Origin: Candidatus Zixiibacteriota bacterium
Lineage (GTDB): Bacteria; Zixibacteria; MSB-5A5; SM1-73
DNA length: 12,545 bases
NCBI GenBank assembly: GCA_029933635.1
Contig: JAOZNS010000030.1
Location: 1-12,545, forward strand
Direction of reading: 5' to 3'
The notes below the pieces were generated by a model, which was not told the origin of the DNA, made no database searches, and saw only the letters and a program-made list of their open reading frames with translations. This document shows positions 1-8,138 of the stretch, one piece after another; position 1 is the first letter of the stretch; every line of letters begins with the position of its first letter. The position numbers and the translations under genes are program-made.

Positions 1-17
1 CGAGTGGATAGGGCCGT

Positions 18-803
18 CTACAGTTGTGCTCTGTGTATAAGAGGGGCAAGTTTCAAGCTTAGGGTTGATGTGGTTATTTTATTCTCATAAATTATCACCC
101 CCAGCTTGTTTGTTTCAGATAGGTGAAAAAGCTCAGAGGAGAGCCCATCACTGATGTCGATCATGGAGTTTATTTTCAAATTGCTGACCAAGATCCTTGC
201 TTCCCTGATACGGGGAGAAGGTCGCAGATGTTTTCGCACCCAGGATAGCTTTTGACGTCCATATTTCTTGAGAAATTCCAATCCCGCCTGCGCTTCCCCC
301 AGCTTTCCAGTTACACAGATTAAATCCCCTCTTTTGGCTCCGCTTCTGGTGAGCAAGAATTTCTTCTCCACCTCCCCCAAAAGGGCGATGGAAACAAAAA
401 GATTGTCAGGGACGAGGATGGTATCGCCTCCTATGATCTTGCAATCGTGTTCCCGACCAATCCTGGATGCACCCTTATAGATTGAGAGCACATCTTCGAT
501 CTGTATGGATTTAGGTAAACCCACGGTGACTAAAGCGTATCTGGGCAGTCCCCCCATGGCGGCGATGTCACTTAAGTTCGCCACCATGGCTTTCCATCCC
601 ACCTCCTCAAAGCTACAGTAGTTCAGATCAAAATGAATCCCCTCTACCAAAGTATCAGTGGTGAGAATAAGAAGACGACCGGAGTATGGCTTGATCACTG
701 CCCCATCATCGCCCAAGTTGACCACCACCCGTTTATCTTTGGAGATGACCCTTTTATGGATCAAATCGATCAATCCGAATTCACCCAGCTGGGTTATCTT
801 CAT
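18..803 (-). CDS. thiL: Thiamine-monophosphate kinase, C-terminally short
   Basis: ThiL phosphorylates thiamine monophosphate to thiamine diphosphate with ATP, the last step of cofactor synthesis, in the cytosol. The 261-residue product has the family motifs in order: GDDGAV (31-36), TTDTLVEGIHF (48-58, Mg/substrate), NLSDIAAMGG (76-85), GGDT (125-128), TRSGAKRGD (152-160), HLRPSPRI (192-199) and DISDGLSS (216-223). The family is usually about 310-340 residues. This frame ends at an amber codon (18-20) roughly ten residues before the expected GGEDYEL motif, so the C-terminal part is missing or lies beyond a lesion. I prefer the ATG at 803 because AAGGA lies about 8 bases upstream. An in-frame ATG at 830 has no Shine-Dalgarno. 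The upstream neighbour on the same strand is the propeller gene, 184 bases away. The identification is secure; the integrity of the 3' end is not. Confidence 0.92.
   Translation of the reverse strand: MKITQLGEFGLIDLIHKRVISKDKRVVVNLGDDGAVIKPYSGRLLILTTDTLVEGIHFDLNYCSFEEVGWKAMVANLSDIAAMGGLPRYALVTVGLPKSIQIEDVLSIYKGASRIGREHDCKIIGGDTILVPDNLFVSIALLGEVEKKFLLTRSGAKRGDLICVTGKLGEAQAGLEFLKKYGRQKLSWVRKHLRPSPRIREARILVSNLKINSMIDISDGLSSELFHLSETNKLGVIIYENKITTSTLSLKLAPLIHRAQL
32..43 (+). other. 12-base match to the Tn5 mosaic end beside the thiL stop
   Basis: TGTGTATAAGAG is identical to the core of the 19-base Tn5 mosaic end used in tagmentation libraries (AGATGTGTATAAGAGACAG); the flanking bases differ. It lies inside the last codons of the shortened thiL frame, exactly where similarity to ThiL is lost. 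It may mark a chimeric or untrimmed assembly edge, or be chance. Confidence 0.35.
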
Positions 804-987
804 CTGATTTTTCCTTTTTCGGATCGGCATTTTGTAGGATCGATTATCTCAATTGAGAATGAAGTCGGTATTTCTACAGGTTGATCCACCCGTGGCTCTC
901 AGTTTGTTTCCACAGAGACTTTACTAAAATTTTGTCTCAATAGATTTTCTGTTTTAAAAGGAGTGCTTTTTCGATTGAAGTTAAATC

Positions 988-2520
988 TCATTCTCTCAAT
1001 CTGGGGTCGTTCCAGAAAAATCGGGTGACTCCCTGAGGAGTGCCAAACCAGATGTAATCGCCATCCAAAGCCAGATCCTGCACGTTGTTGTCCAAAAGCC
1101 CGTCCTCGGTGGTATATTTGATCCATATCTGTGTAGCCTGGTCGAGCTTCCATACCCCGTCTCTGGTTGCCACCCATACGTTCTTTTTGTCGCAGACGAG
1201 CTTGACCACGTCCACCTCGGGAAAATTCATCCGATTATCATAAATTTTTCTTTGGTCACTTACCGGGCTATACCCCAAGATTCCTAAATCGGTCCCGAAC
1301 CATATCTGTTCCTTTCCGCTCGATGCTTTTTGATCGGACCGTCGAGCGATGGATCTCACCTGACCGCTCAGAAGCCCGTCCGGGGTGAGAAATCTATACC
1401 AAGTTTTCCCCGTTTTGTCCAAGGTATACACTCCCCTCTCGGTTCCCACCCAAACATAGAACGAGTCAGAAAGCACACAGAAGATGTAAAGGTCCTTTAA
1501 AAGTGGATCCTTGATTGTCTTCAGAGAGTCGGATTTAAGATCATAGAAAGCTAATCCACGGGAGGTGCCGATCCAGAGGTATCTTCCATCAGCTTCCAGA
1601 GCGGTAACCTCATCCTCCGGCAGACCTTGAAAGGAGGTGAAAGATCTCCAGGACGAATCCCTTTTTCTCATGCATGCCAGACCTTTCTGAGTGCCCAACC
1701 AGATAAATTGACTATCCGCCTCCATCACGTTCACCTGATGGCTTAAAAGAAAGGGGACATGTGTATCGGAGAAGTATTCCCAGGTTTTCGTTTTGCGATT
1801 ATATCTGGTTATTCCAGAGGAAGGCGTCAAAAAGCCGGTTCCTCCAAACCATATCTCGTCTCCATCTATCAAGATGGCTTTGACATCTCTATCATAAAGT
1901 CCAAATTTAAGCATCTTCAATCTTAGATGACGTAAAGACGCAACCCCGGCATTCAATCCCCAGGTGCCCACCCACAGCTCGTCATCGAAATCACCTCGCA
2001 GATAGTTGGTGATGGGATATCGATCCAGATGTGAATCGGTAACCCAGTAGCTTCCTGCAGTGGTGGGACCAAAATCGGTGAAAAAATCCGGGAGTTTGAT
2101 ATTGGAGGTATCGCTTCGGGAGAGCTCTTCTGGAAAATCGTGTTCGGCGTTCCATTCGCCAAATATCCGTTGATATACTGCTGGACCAGCATAGGTGTCT
2201 GCCCAGATTTCGTTTCTCTCTGGATCGTAAGCTATGTTTTTTATCCAGTTGTCCGGTAGACCATCGCTGGTGGTGAAGGGGGAAGCCCAACTGTGGTTGA
2301 ATCTATCATACCGGGTTACCCCTCCAGTGGTTCCGAAATATACATAATCGTAATCCAGGGCGATGGAGGTGATGTATCTGAACACCGAGTAGCTCACCCA
2401 ATCGCCTGGCATATATTTTCCTTTGGCATAAGGCAGTTCAGTCAAAATGAAGATACATAAGACGAGAAGCAACATCTTTCTTGACAAAGCGTATGCTGTT
2501 TTTTGATCCCTAACCGACAC
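988..2520 (-). CDS. Secreted beta-propeller protein, two-component-regulator propeller type
   Basis: Function unknown; probably an exported binding or scaffold protein. The start is uncertain. I chose the GTG at 2520, with AGGGA 7 bases upstream; this gives 510 residues and a signal peptide (basic n-region, then MLLLVLCIFILTELPYAKG at about 16-34). An ATG at 2577 would overlap the M20 gene, and an ATG at 2475 has a poor ribosome site. The mature part carries about ten copies of a blade motif of the form (I/L/V)W(F/V/L)GT, near residues 60, 105, 182, 223, 273, 315, 356, 406, 448 and 490. Each is usually followed by a G(V/L) plus aromatic strand, and several are preceded by DGLP/DGLL turns, as in Reg_prop repeats. 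Such repeats are best known as sensor domains of hybrid histidine kinases. Here no transmembrane, kinase or DNA-binding domain follows, and the protein ends just after the last blade. About 28 bases separate it from the M20 gene, so co-transcription is likely. Confidence 0.82.
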   Translation of the reverse strand: MSVRDQKTAYALSRKMLLLVLCIFILTELPYAKGKYMPGDWVSYSVFRYITSIALDYDYVYFGTTGGVTRYDRFNHSWASPFTTSDGLPDNWIKNIAYDPERNEIWADTYAGPAVYQRIFGEWNAEHDFPEELSRSDTSNIKLPDFFTDFGPTTAGSYWVTDSHLDRYPITNYLRGDFDDELWVGTWGLNAGVASLRHLRLKMLKFGLYDRDVKAILIDGDEIWFGGTGFLTPSSGITRYNRKTKTWEYFSDTHVPFLLSHQVNVMEADSQFIWLGTQKGLACMRKRDSSWRSFTSFQGLPEDEVTALEADGRYLWIGTSRGLAFYDLKSDSLKTIKDPLLKDLYIFCVLSDSFYVWVGTERGVYTLDKTGKTWYRFLTPDGLLSGQVRSIARRSDQKASSGKEQIWFGTDLGILGYSPVSDQRKIYDNRMNFPEVDVVKLVCDKKNVWVATRDGVWKLDQATQIWIKYTTEDGLLDNNVQDLALDGDYIWFGTPQGVTRFFWNDPRLRE

Positions 2521-2548
2521 AGCTTTTTCCCTATTTACTTTCCATGCT

Positions 2549-3766
2549 TTAGCTTCTGTGGAACTTCCTGTCTGCATTCAAAAACTCGAAAGCTATCCCT
2601 GCCAAAACTGAAGTTCCAATCTTGATAGCTTCCTCATCCACGGTGAACTTGGGATGATGCCAGGGATAGATCGCATTTTTTTCCGGATTGTTTATTCCCA
2701 ATCTCAAAAAGGAGCCAGGCACCTTCTCCAGAAAGTAGGCGAAATCCTCCGCCCCCATCACCGGCGATTTTATCTCAAATATAGCTTTTTTGCCCAAAAT
2801 CTTGGCGATAGTTACTCGAGCTAAATCAGTTGCCCCTGGGTGATTGGACAACACCGGGTACCCCACCTTATAATTCAGCCTATAGGATGCTTTGGCACTT
2901 TTGGTTATTCCTGAAATTACCTGGTTCAAAAGTATAGGAATTTTCCTCGCTACCCTCTTGTTCAGGCATCGGGCTGTTCCCTTCAAGACCACCCTATCAC
3001 ATATAATATTACGTGCACTTCCTCCTTCGATTTTGCCCACACTTATCACCACCGGCTCGACCGGGTTTATTTTTCTGGAGGAGATGGTCTGGAGGGCTTG
3101 AATTATCTGGGAGGAGACCACGATGGCGTCGATTCCATCTTGTGGTCGAGCCCCGTGTCCTCCTTTGCCTATTATGACGATTTCGAAATCATCTGCTTGG
3201 GCCATGGTGGGTCCGTCTCTGACCCCTATTTTGCCCACCCGAATGGATGAATCACAATGCAATCCAAATATCCCGGAAACGGCTGGATTTTTCAATACCC
3301 CTGCCTGGATCATCGATTTTGCTCCTCCGGGCAGAACCTCCTCACCGGGCTGAAATATAAATTTGACGTTTCCGCTCAGTTCGTCCTTAAGCTCCGAAAG
3401 AACAAAAGCCGCACCGATCACACAGCTCATATGAACATCGTGTCCACAGGCATGCATCACCCCTCTGTTTTTTGATTTATATGGAAAATTGGTCTGTTCA
3501 TGAATGGGAAGAGCATCCATATCCGCCCTTAAAGCTACAGTGCCCCCCCTTTCTTTTCCATGCAATATCCCCACCACCCCGGTGCGGGCAATTCCCGTTT
3601 TAACCGGAAGGCTCAACTTCTTCAACAGCTCTTCTATTTTTTTTGAGGTTCTGAACTCGCCGAAGGCTAACTCAGGATATTGGTGAAGTTGCCTTCTTAA
3701 CCTGACCAGTTTCGGGAAGATCCTGTTGGAAATCTGCTCAATTTTTTTGGCAATCTCAGACTGCAT
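2549..3766 (-). CDS. M20 family amidohydrolase / aminoacylase-type metallopeptidase
   Basis: Predicted cytosolic di-metal hydrolase of the M20D group (hippurate hydrolase, N-acyl-amino-acid and IAA-amino-acid hydrolases). It cleaves an acyl group or amino acid from an N-acylated amino acid; the exact substrate cannot be read from sequence. The 405 residues match the usual length and there is no signal peptide. Visible motifs are RADMDALP (80-87), HACGHDVH (105-112, with metal ligands Cys107 and His109), GEE (141-143), GLH (168-170), the lid/dimerisation-domain motif GGHGARPQDGIDAI (202-215), MGAEDFAYF (337-345) and HHPKF (370-374, last metal ligand His370). The catalytic set looks complete. 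The ATG is preceded by GGAGG 7 bases upstream (3774-3778), so the start is firm. It lies 157 bases after nnr and just before the propeller gene. A role in recycling peptide or acyl-amino acids is inference. Confidence 0.92.
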   Translation of the reverse strand: MQSEIAKKIEQISNRIFPKLVRLRRQLHQYPELAFGEFRTSKKIEELLKKLSLPVKTGIARTGVVGILHGKERGGTVALRADMDALPIHEQTNFPYKSKNRGVMHACGHDVHMSCVIGAAFVLSELKDELSGNVKFIFQPGEEVLPGGAKSMIQAGVLKNPAVSGIFGLHCDSSIRVGKIGVRDGPTMAQADDFEIVIIGKGGHGARPQDGIDAIVVSSQIIQALQTISSRKINPVEPVVISVGKIEGGSARNIICDRVVLKGTARCLNKRVARKIPILLNQVISGITKSAKASYRLNYKVGYPVLSNHPGATDLARVTIAKILGKKAIFEIKSPVMGAEDFAYFLEKVPGSFLRLGINNPEKNAIYPWHHPKFTVDEEAIKIGTSVLAGIAFEFLNADRKFHRS

Positions 3767-3923
3767 ATCTTTTCCTCCGTTTACGACCGAACAGGATTTT
3801 GCTCATCTCCTTTGATCTACAACCCCAAAAATAAAGAGATTTCAAATTTGATGACCTGAAGTCTGTAGGTATCCACTTCGTTAACCATGTAGGGCAATCT
3901 ATAACACTTCCCACGTTGTCTTT

Positions 3924-5495
3924 CTATTCCCTTATCCTTTTGAGCGCTTGGGGAATCTTCTCCATCATATCAGATGCAATCATCCCCATCTCTCCCTTTT
4001 CCTCCCTTGTCAGGTCTCCGCTCAAGCCGTGGATGAATACCCCAGCGCAGGCAGAATCAAGCATAATTTGGTTTATGTTCTCCCGCTTTTTGAGCATCAA
4101 CATCTGGGCCAGAAGACCGACGATTATTCCGGTTAACACGTCCCCTGAGCCAGCAGTTGCCATGCCAGCGTTTCCAGTTGGGTTAACGTAGGTTTGACCT
4201 TCAGGCTCTGAGATTATGGTGGGCGCCCCCTTGAAGATTAAGATGCACCTGTGCTTTTGGGCAAAGTCTGAGGCGTATTTTATTCTATCTTGGGCGATCT
4301 TTTGGAGGGGAATCCCGTTTAACTTGGAGAGCTCACCGATATGAGGCGTTAAGATCAATGGAGCCTTGCATTCTTTCAATATGGAGACATCTTGGGCTAA
4401 GGCGTTAAGCCCGTCTGCGTCGATTACCGCTGGCATCTCCAATTTGCCCACCAATCTTCTGACCAGCTCGATGGTTTCAAAATGTTGTCCCAAGCCGGGT
4501 CCGATGGCACAACAGTGGCCCCATTTTAAAAGCTTTCTTATCTCACCCAAGCCCCTTAGGGCCAAGGCGCCTTTTTTTCTTACATCGGGCAGAGGTTGGG
4601 TCATCACCTCGGTCAATTTCATCTCCAGTATGGGGTTCAAGGTCCTGGGGATGCCTAAGATAGCCATCCCGGCACCAGCTTTCAAGCAGGATAAGGAGGC
4701 TAAAGACGCTGCGCCGGTCATACCGGTGGAGCCAGCTATAAGAACCACTCTTCCACAGCTCCCCTTGTAGGCGTCGCCCGGACGATCCGGGATCAACCTT
4801 TTTATTTCCTCTTCGGTGATAAGATTAAGCATGATGTTTTCCTCTTCCACCACATGGGAAGGGACTCCAATATCCACCACCGTGACCTTTCCCGACATCT
4901 CTTTGCCCGGAAAGAAGAAATGACCGATCTTGGGTAAAGCCATGGTAGCGGTTCGGCTCGCTTTCACACATGGACCGGTCAATTTTCCCGTATCAGCATC
5001 AAGACCGGAGGGGACATCTACCGAAAGAATGGGTATCCGGGATGAGTTAAGCTTCTCGACTATATCTTTGATGTATCCGGTGATCTCTCCGGTAAAGCCT
5101 GTGCCGAAGAGTGCATCCACGATTAGGTGGGCTTTTATTTGGTTAGGAATTTGTTTGTGACTCAAAATCTCCATAATCGGTAGATTTAAATCTACAGCCT
5201 TTTTTAAGTTTGTCTTAGCATCCCCCTTGACTTGATCCCTTCTTGCGGTTAAGAAAAATTCCACCTCGGCACCCCATTGGGCAAGATATCTTCCGACCAC
5301 GAATCCATCTCCGCCGTTGTTGCCTCTCCCACAGAAGATGGCAACCTTTTTGTTTCTGACCTCTCCCAGCATTTCTTTGGCCACAAAAGCTGTGCTCCTT
5401 CCAGCCTTCTCCATCAGTTCCAATCCAGGGAGGCCCACACCTTCAATGGTTCTTTTATCGATGTTTCTCATCTGAGATGAAGTTACCAGTTTCAT
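3924..5495 (-). CDS. nnr: Bifunctional NAD(P)H-hydrate epimerase / ADP-dependent NAD(P)H-hydrate dehydratase
   Basis: Cytosolic metabolite-repair enzyme. The N-terminal YjeF_N domain interconverts R- and S-NAD(P)HX, and the C-terminal ribokinase-like domain dehydrates S-NAD(P)HX back to NAD(P)H at the expense of ADP. The 523 residues fit the fused bacterial form. Epimerase motifs are GRGNNGGDG (56-64), DALFGTG (127-133) and DVPSGLDADTG (160-170). Dehydratase motifs are GSTGMTGAA (255-263), GPGLG (332-336), DADGLNAL (359-366), LTPHIGE (382-388), KGAPTII (422-428) and NAGMATAGSGDVLTG (442-456). All key segments are intact. The N-terminus MKLVTSSQMRNID is typical of the family and fixes the start, although no clear Shine-Dalgarno precedes it. 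The 226-base leader upstream holds imperfect inverted repeats. The stop is TAG, so amber acts as a normal terminator here. Confidence 0.96.
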   Translation of the reverse strand: MKLVTSSQMRNIDKRTIEGVGLPGLELMEKAGRSTAFVAKEMLGEVRNKKVAIFCGRGNNGGDGFVVGRYLAQWGAEVEFFLTARRDQVKGDAKTNLKKAVDLNLPIMEILSHKQIPNQIKAHLIVDALFGTGFTGEITGYIKDIVEKLNSSRIPILSVDVPSGLDADTGKLTGPCVKASRTATMALPKIGHFFFPGKEMSGKVTVVDIGVPSHVVEEENIMLNLITEEEIKRLIPDRPGDAYKGSCGRVVLIAGSTGMTGAASLASLSCLKAGAGMAILGIPRTLNPILEMKLTEVMTQPLPDVRKKGALALRGLGEIRKLLKWGHCCAIGPGLGQHFETIELVRRLVGKLEMPAVIDADGLNALAQDVSILKECKAPLILTPHIGELSKLNGIPLQKIAQDRIKYASDFAQKHRCILIFKGAPTIISEPEGQTYVNPTGNAGMATAGSGDVLTGIIVGLLAQMLMLKKRENINQIMLDSACAGVFIHGLSGDLTREEKGEMGMIASDMMEKIPQALKRIRE

Positions 5496-5537
5496 GGTTT
5501 GTTTTGGTTAGGGGTTATCGATAATTTGATTGCCCTC

Positions 5538-5573
5538 GTTGCCTGATTCATCGGGCGATCTGTTGAAGGCAAC
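5538..5573. repeat. Nested imperfect inverted repeat in the nnr leader
   Basis: GTTGCC (5538-5543) and GGCAAC (5568-5573) are perfect inverted arms. Inside them GCCTGAT (5541-5547) faces ATCGGGC (5550-5556) with one G-T-type mismatch and a two-base loop, so two alternative hairpins compete. A second pair, GTCCTA/TAGGAC, lies about 40 bases further into the gap at about 5608-5630. The rest of 5496-5721 shows no coding frame. This may be a degenerate dispersed repeat or a structured leader; there is no riboswitch match I can recognise. Confidence 0.4.
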
Positions 5574-5721
5574 AAGATGCAGGAATCAAGCCAGCGGCTG
5601 GATTGCAGTCCTATTTCTTAAGGTTAGGACGAGGATAAGCCCTGTCCCTATATATAAAGACTGCTTCCATGAATATCTCTCAGGATGCTCTGAGCCATCA
5701 ATGAAAATACACATGTGGATA

Positions 5722-7374
5722 TTACAACTCTTTTTTCAGCCAGTCTGCCAAAAAATTCAGAAATTCTTGATCTAAGGGTCTTTCGGTATCGGCATATTCG
5801 GCATAATCTCCCTCACCTTCGGTTTTACAGAAAAGATGGTCCAGGTTGGGAAAGATCTTGAGTGTGTGATTTTTGTTTTTGGTTTCATCCAAAGCCTGGT
5901 TTAGCATCTTGGCGTGCTCTTCCAAAACCTGACGATCTTTTCCGCCCTGCAAAATCAAAACCTTACATTTTACCTGCTTTATGGTCTTGATGGGATCATG
6001 CTGGAGGTGTTCTAAAAACCATTTTTTCTTGTTAGCCAGTTTTCCTAATTGCTTTATTTGTTCTTCGGTCCACTCTTTTTCCCCGCGCACCCAGGCAAAA
6101 AACTCCTTTTGTTGATCTACCATCTGTCTTTTCATCTCCACCGGCACGTTCGCCTTTTTTAAAACAAAATCCTGTTGTTCTAAGATAACCTGGTCCAAAG
6201 GCTTAGCCGTTCCCGCCATCAGGACTATGGCTTTGATGCTGGTATCCTGTGTGGCGATAATAGGTGCGATTATAGCTCCTTCACTATGTCCGATCGGACA
6301 GATTCTGGTTTCATCCACGTCCGGTCTTGATTTAAGATAGTAGATCCCTGCTTTAACATCAGAAACAAAATCGGACAGCGATGCGGTTTCAAACTCACCT
6401 TCGCTTTTTCCGATCCCTCGCTTGTCATATCGTAAGACCAAAATCCCGGAATTGGATAGGGAATGGGCCAAAGCTTTGTACTGAACCGAAAATTTTAGCT
6501 CTGGAGTTTTCCCATCTCGATCCTGTGGACCGGAGCCAGAGATGATGAGGACTGCGGGATGTTTCGTTTTGCCATCTTGGGGAAGGGTGACCGTTCCAGC
6601 CAATTTGAGATCCCCGGATTTGAACGTTACCTCTTCAGAGGAGTAAAGTTTTTTAAGGGTATCGACCTCTGCTTTCGCCACCTCGGGTTTATATCCTTCC
6701 TTAAAGGCTTCAATCCCCTGCAGGGGGATGCTCAGTTTTACAACTTCTCCGGCATCATTTGACCATAGGTAGACTCCGACCATTCCACCCAGGTTAACGA
6801 AGAGCTTCTTTAGTTCAACTTCAGAAGCTTCAAATTTTACCAGCTCCCTCCCTTTATCTTCAGCTTTAATGGTCATCTCCACTGGCACGGTATATGCAAA
6901 AAACTGCTGAGTTCCTCCCACCTGAAAATCATAATTTTGCACCAGAAAGGTGTAAGGAAAGAAAAGACCATTGGGCAAGATCAGTGCATCCTTGTGCACT
7001 GGAACTTCAATGGTGGTGTCCTGTATTCCGCTCAACTTGTTTATGGCTTTCCCCTTCACAAATTTGGTTTCGACGCGATATTGGCCCCCGGGCGCTTTGC
7101 CATCCATATTTAATTCTAACGCAGAAAAAGCGCTATCCAGCCACAACGTCAGGTTGACCAGGAAAATCTGTCCCATCACTTCAAATTCTGCACGATCTGT
7201 GAGTTTGATTTTTCCTTCGGATTCCGAAAGAGACCAAATCTCAAATCCACTTTCTTTATCACCGGAGTAGATGATAAATTTTCCGGATCTCTCCTCAGTT
7301 TGGGCGAAGGATTGGGTCAATCCAGATGCCAGGAGTAAAACCAAAATCAGCACGGTTAAGAAATATTTTTTCAT
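5722..7374 (-). CDS. Secreted alpha/beta hydrolase with unassigned N-terminal domain
   Basis: Predicted exported serine hydrolase (esterase or aminopeptidase-like, COG1073/S33-like); substrate unknown. The 550 residues begin with a clear signal peptide (MKKYFLTVLILVLLLASG, then SFAQ, cleavage near residue 25). Residues about 26-245 form a beta-rich region I cannot assign. The hydrolase fold spans about 250-550, with an oxyanion-type HPAVLIISGSGPQDRDG (272-288), LRYDKRGIGKSEG (314-326), the nucleophile elbow GHSEG (Ser364), the acid GGKD (Asp480) and LDHLF (His513), so the triad looks complete. The insert at about 390-460 is helical and charged and resembles a lid. The start at 7374 is supported by AAGGAG 7 bases upstream; an ATG 18 bases earlier lies upstream of that site. 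It follows sdpI after 88 bases, so it may be partly co-transcribed with sdpRI. Confidence 0.88.
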   Translation of the reverse strand: MKKYFLTVLILVLLLASGLTQSFAQTEERSGKFIIYSGDKESGFEIWSLSESEGKIKLTDRAEFEVMGQIFLVNLTLWLDSAFSALELNMDGKAPGGQYRVETKFVKGKAINKLSGIQDTTIEVPVHKDALILPNGLFFPYTFLVQNYDFQVGGTQQFFAYTVPVEMTIKAEDKGRELVKFEASEVELKKLFVNLGGMVGVYLWSNDAGEVVKLSIPLQGIEAFKEGYKPEVAKAEVDTLKKLYSSEEVTFKSGDLKLAGTVTLPQDGKTKHPAVLIISGSGPQDRDGKTPELKFSVQYKALAHSLSNSGILVLRYDKRGIGKSEGEFETASLSDFVSDVKAGIYYLKSRPDVDETRICPIGHSEGAIIAPIIATQDTSIKAIVLMAGTAKPLDQVILEQQDFVLKKANVPVEMKRQMVDQQKEFFAWVRGEKEWTEEQIKQLGKLANKKKWFLEHLQHDPIKTIKQVKCKVLILQGGKDRQVLEEHAKMLNQALDETKNKNHTLKIFPNLDHLFCKTEGEGDYAEYADTERPLDQEFLNFLADWLKKEL

Positions 7375-7462
7375 AAGACAACTCCTTCCCATAACAAAGA
7401 GTTTTTTGCCCTTCTCAATTTATCTTACTCTGGAAGAAAAAGCAATAACTTTGGAAGCTATT

Positions 7463-8134
7463 TTATAATTCTGGTTCTCTTGCTTTTTCTTCACGTTGGA
7501 GTTTCCGGTAAAGATAAAATGGATATAAAAACCCGGCATAGAAAACTACCGGAGCAAGGGTTACAAGAAAGATCGTTGACAAATGAATTTTCAGTAAAGA
7601 GAGGATGATAAAGAATATGCCTGCAATAACAAAGAGCCATCCCCCCACGATATGGGTTTTCTTCCAAACAACTTCAGACGATAGCGTCCAGGGCACCCGA
7701 ATCCCAAAAAACCAATTTCTGGGAAGTTTGGGAAGATAATTGCCAATAAGTATAAATAATAATCCAAAACCTATTCCTAAAACATGAGTATCCAAAATTC
7801 CTTTTTTTGCCGAGATAAGTGCGGATATGTAAATGAACAAAAAAATCAGGAGGACAAAGTCACGGAATAATAGAAATAGGTCATATTTGTTTTGAATTTT
7901 TGTCCAGAATGGATCGATGAATGGAATAAAGGTCAAAATAAGATAGATGCCCGCGGTGAATGAGAGGAAAATCAACATGAGATGTAATTTGGGCATGAAT
8001 TTATCCGGCCTACCTTCAAGACTGAAGTGAGAAGGAACGATGTCCGGTAGGCCCGAATAAAAAAGGAGGGACAGGATGATAAATAGGGCAAAGACGATCA
8101 AGGGAAAAATTTCTCTTTTAAATCTCCACTTCAT
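7463..8134 (-). CDS. sdpI: SdpI-family multi-pass membrane protein
   Basis: Integral inner-membrane protein of 223 residues with six likely transmembrane helices (about 9-27, 50-72, 88-108, 114-134, 161-182 and 187-210). The N-terminal DUF1648-like signature LPDIVPSHFSLEGRPDKF (29-46) follows helix 1. The C-terminal SdpI signature lies in 132-168, with NYLPKLPRNWFFGIRVPWTL and a W-KKTH...GGW pattern. In Bacillus subtilis SdpI protects against the SdpC toxin and helps sequester the SdpR repressor at the membrane. No sdpA, sdpB or sdpC gene is present here, so the immunity role is by family only. It starts 4 bases after the sdpR stop, and its ribosome site (AAAAGGAG) lies within the last codons of sdpR, which suggests translational coupling. 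Confidence 0.9.
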   Translation of the reverse strand: MKWRFKREIFPLIVFALFIILSLLFYSGLPDIVPSHFSLEGRPDKFMPKLHLMLIFLSFTAGIYLILTFIPFIDPFWTKIQNKYDLFLLFRDFVLLIFLFIYISALISAKKGILDTHVLGIGFGLLFILIGNYLPKLPRNWFFGIRVPWTLSSEVVWKKTHIVGGWLFVIAGIFFIILSLLKIHLSTIFLVTLAPVVFYAGFLYPFYLYRKLQREEKAREPEL

Positions 8135-8138
8135 ACCG

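Noticed and set aside
18..20. Amber codon of thiL as a recoded sense codon
   Set aside because: nnr ends at TAG in the expected place, so TAG acts as stop in this genome, and the few bases beyond do not read as the GGEDYEL region.
847..858. 12-base palindrome TCTCAATTGAGA in the thiL leader
   Set aside because: Short palindromes of this length are not rare in AT-rich spacers, and nothing else supports an operator.
899..1177. 92-codon minus-strand frame running past the propeller stop
   Set aside because: It overlaps the end of the propeller gene in another frame. The last blade motif is intact in the main frame, so no frameshift is needed.
1953..2290. Overlapping minus-strand frames within the propeller gene
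   Set aside because: Same-strand alternative frames of low complexity; the main frame retains its blade motifs here.
4366..4770. 134-codon plus-strand frame
   Set aside because: Antisense shadow of nnr, whose motifs are intact through this stretch.
5496..5721. Riboswitch upstream of nnr, or a TPP element serving thiL
   Set aside because: No THI-box core (CTGAGA with a downstream ACCTGA-type partner in the right arrangement) is visible here or in 804-987.
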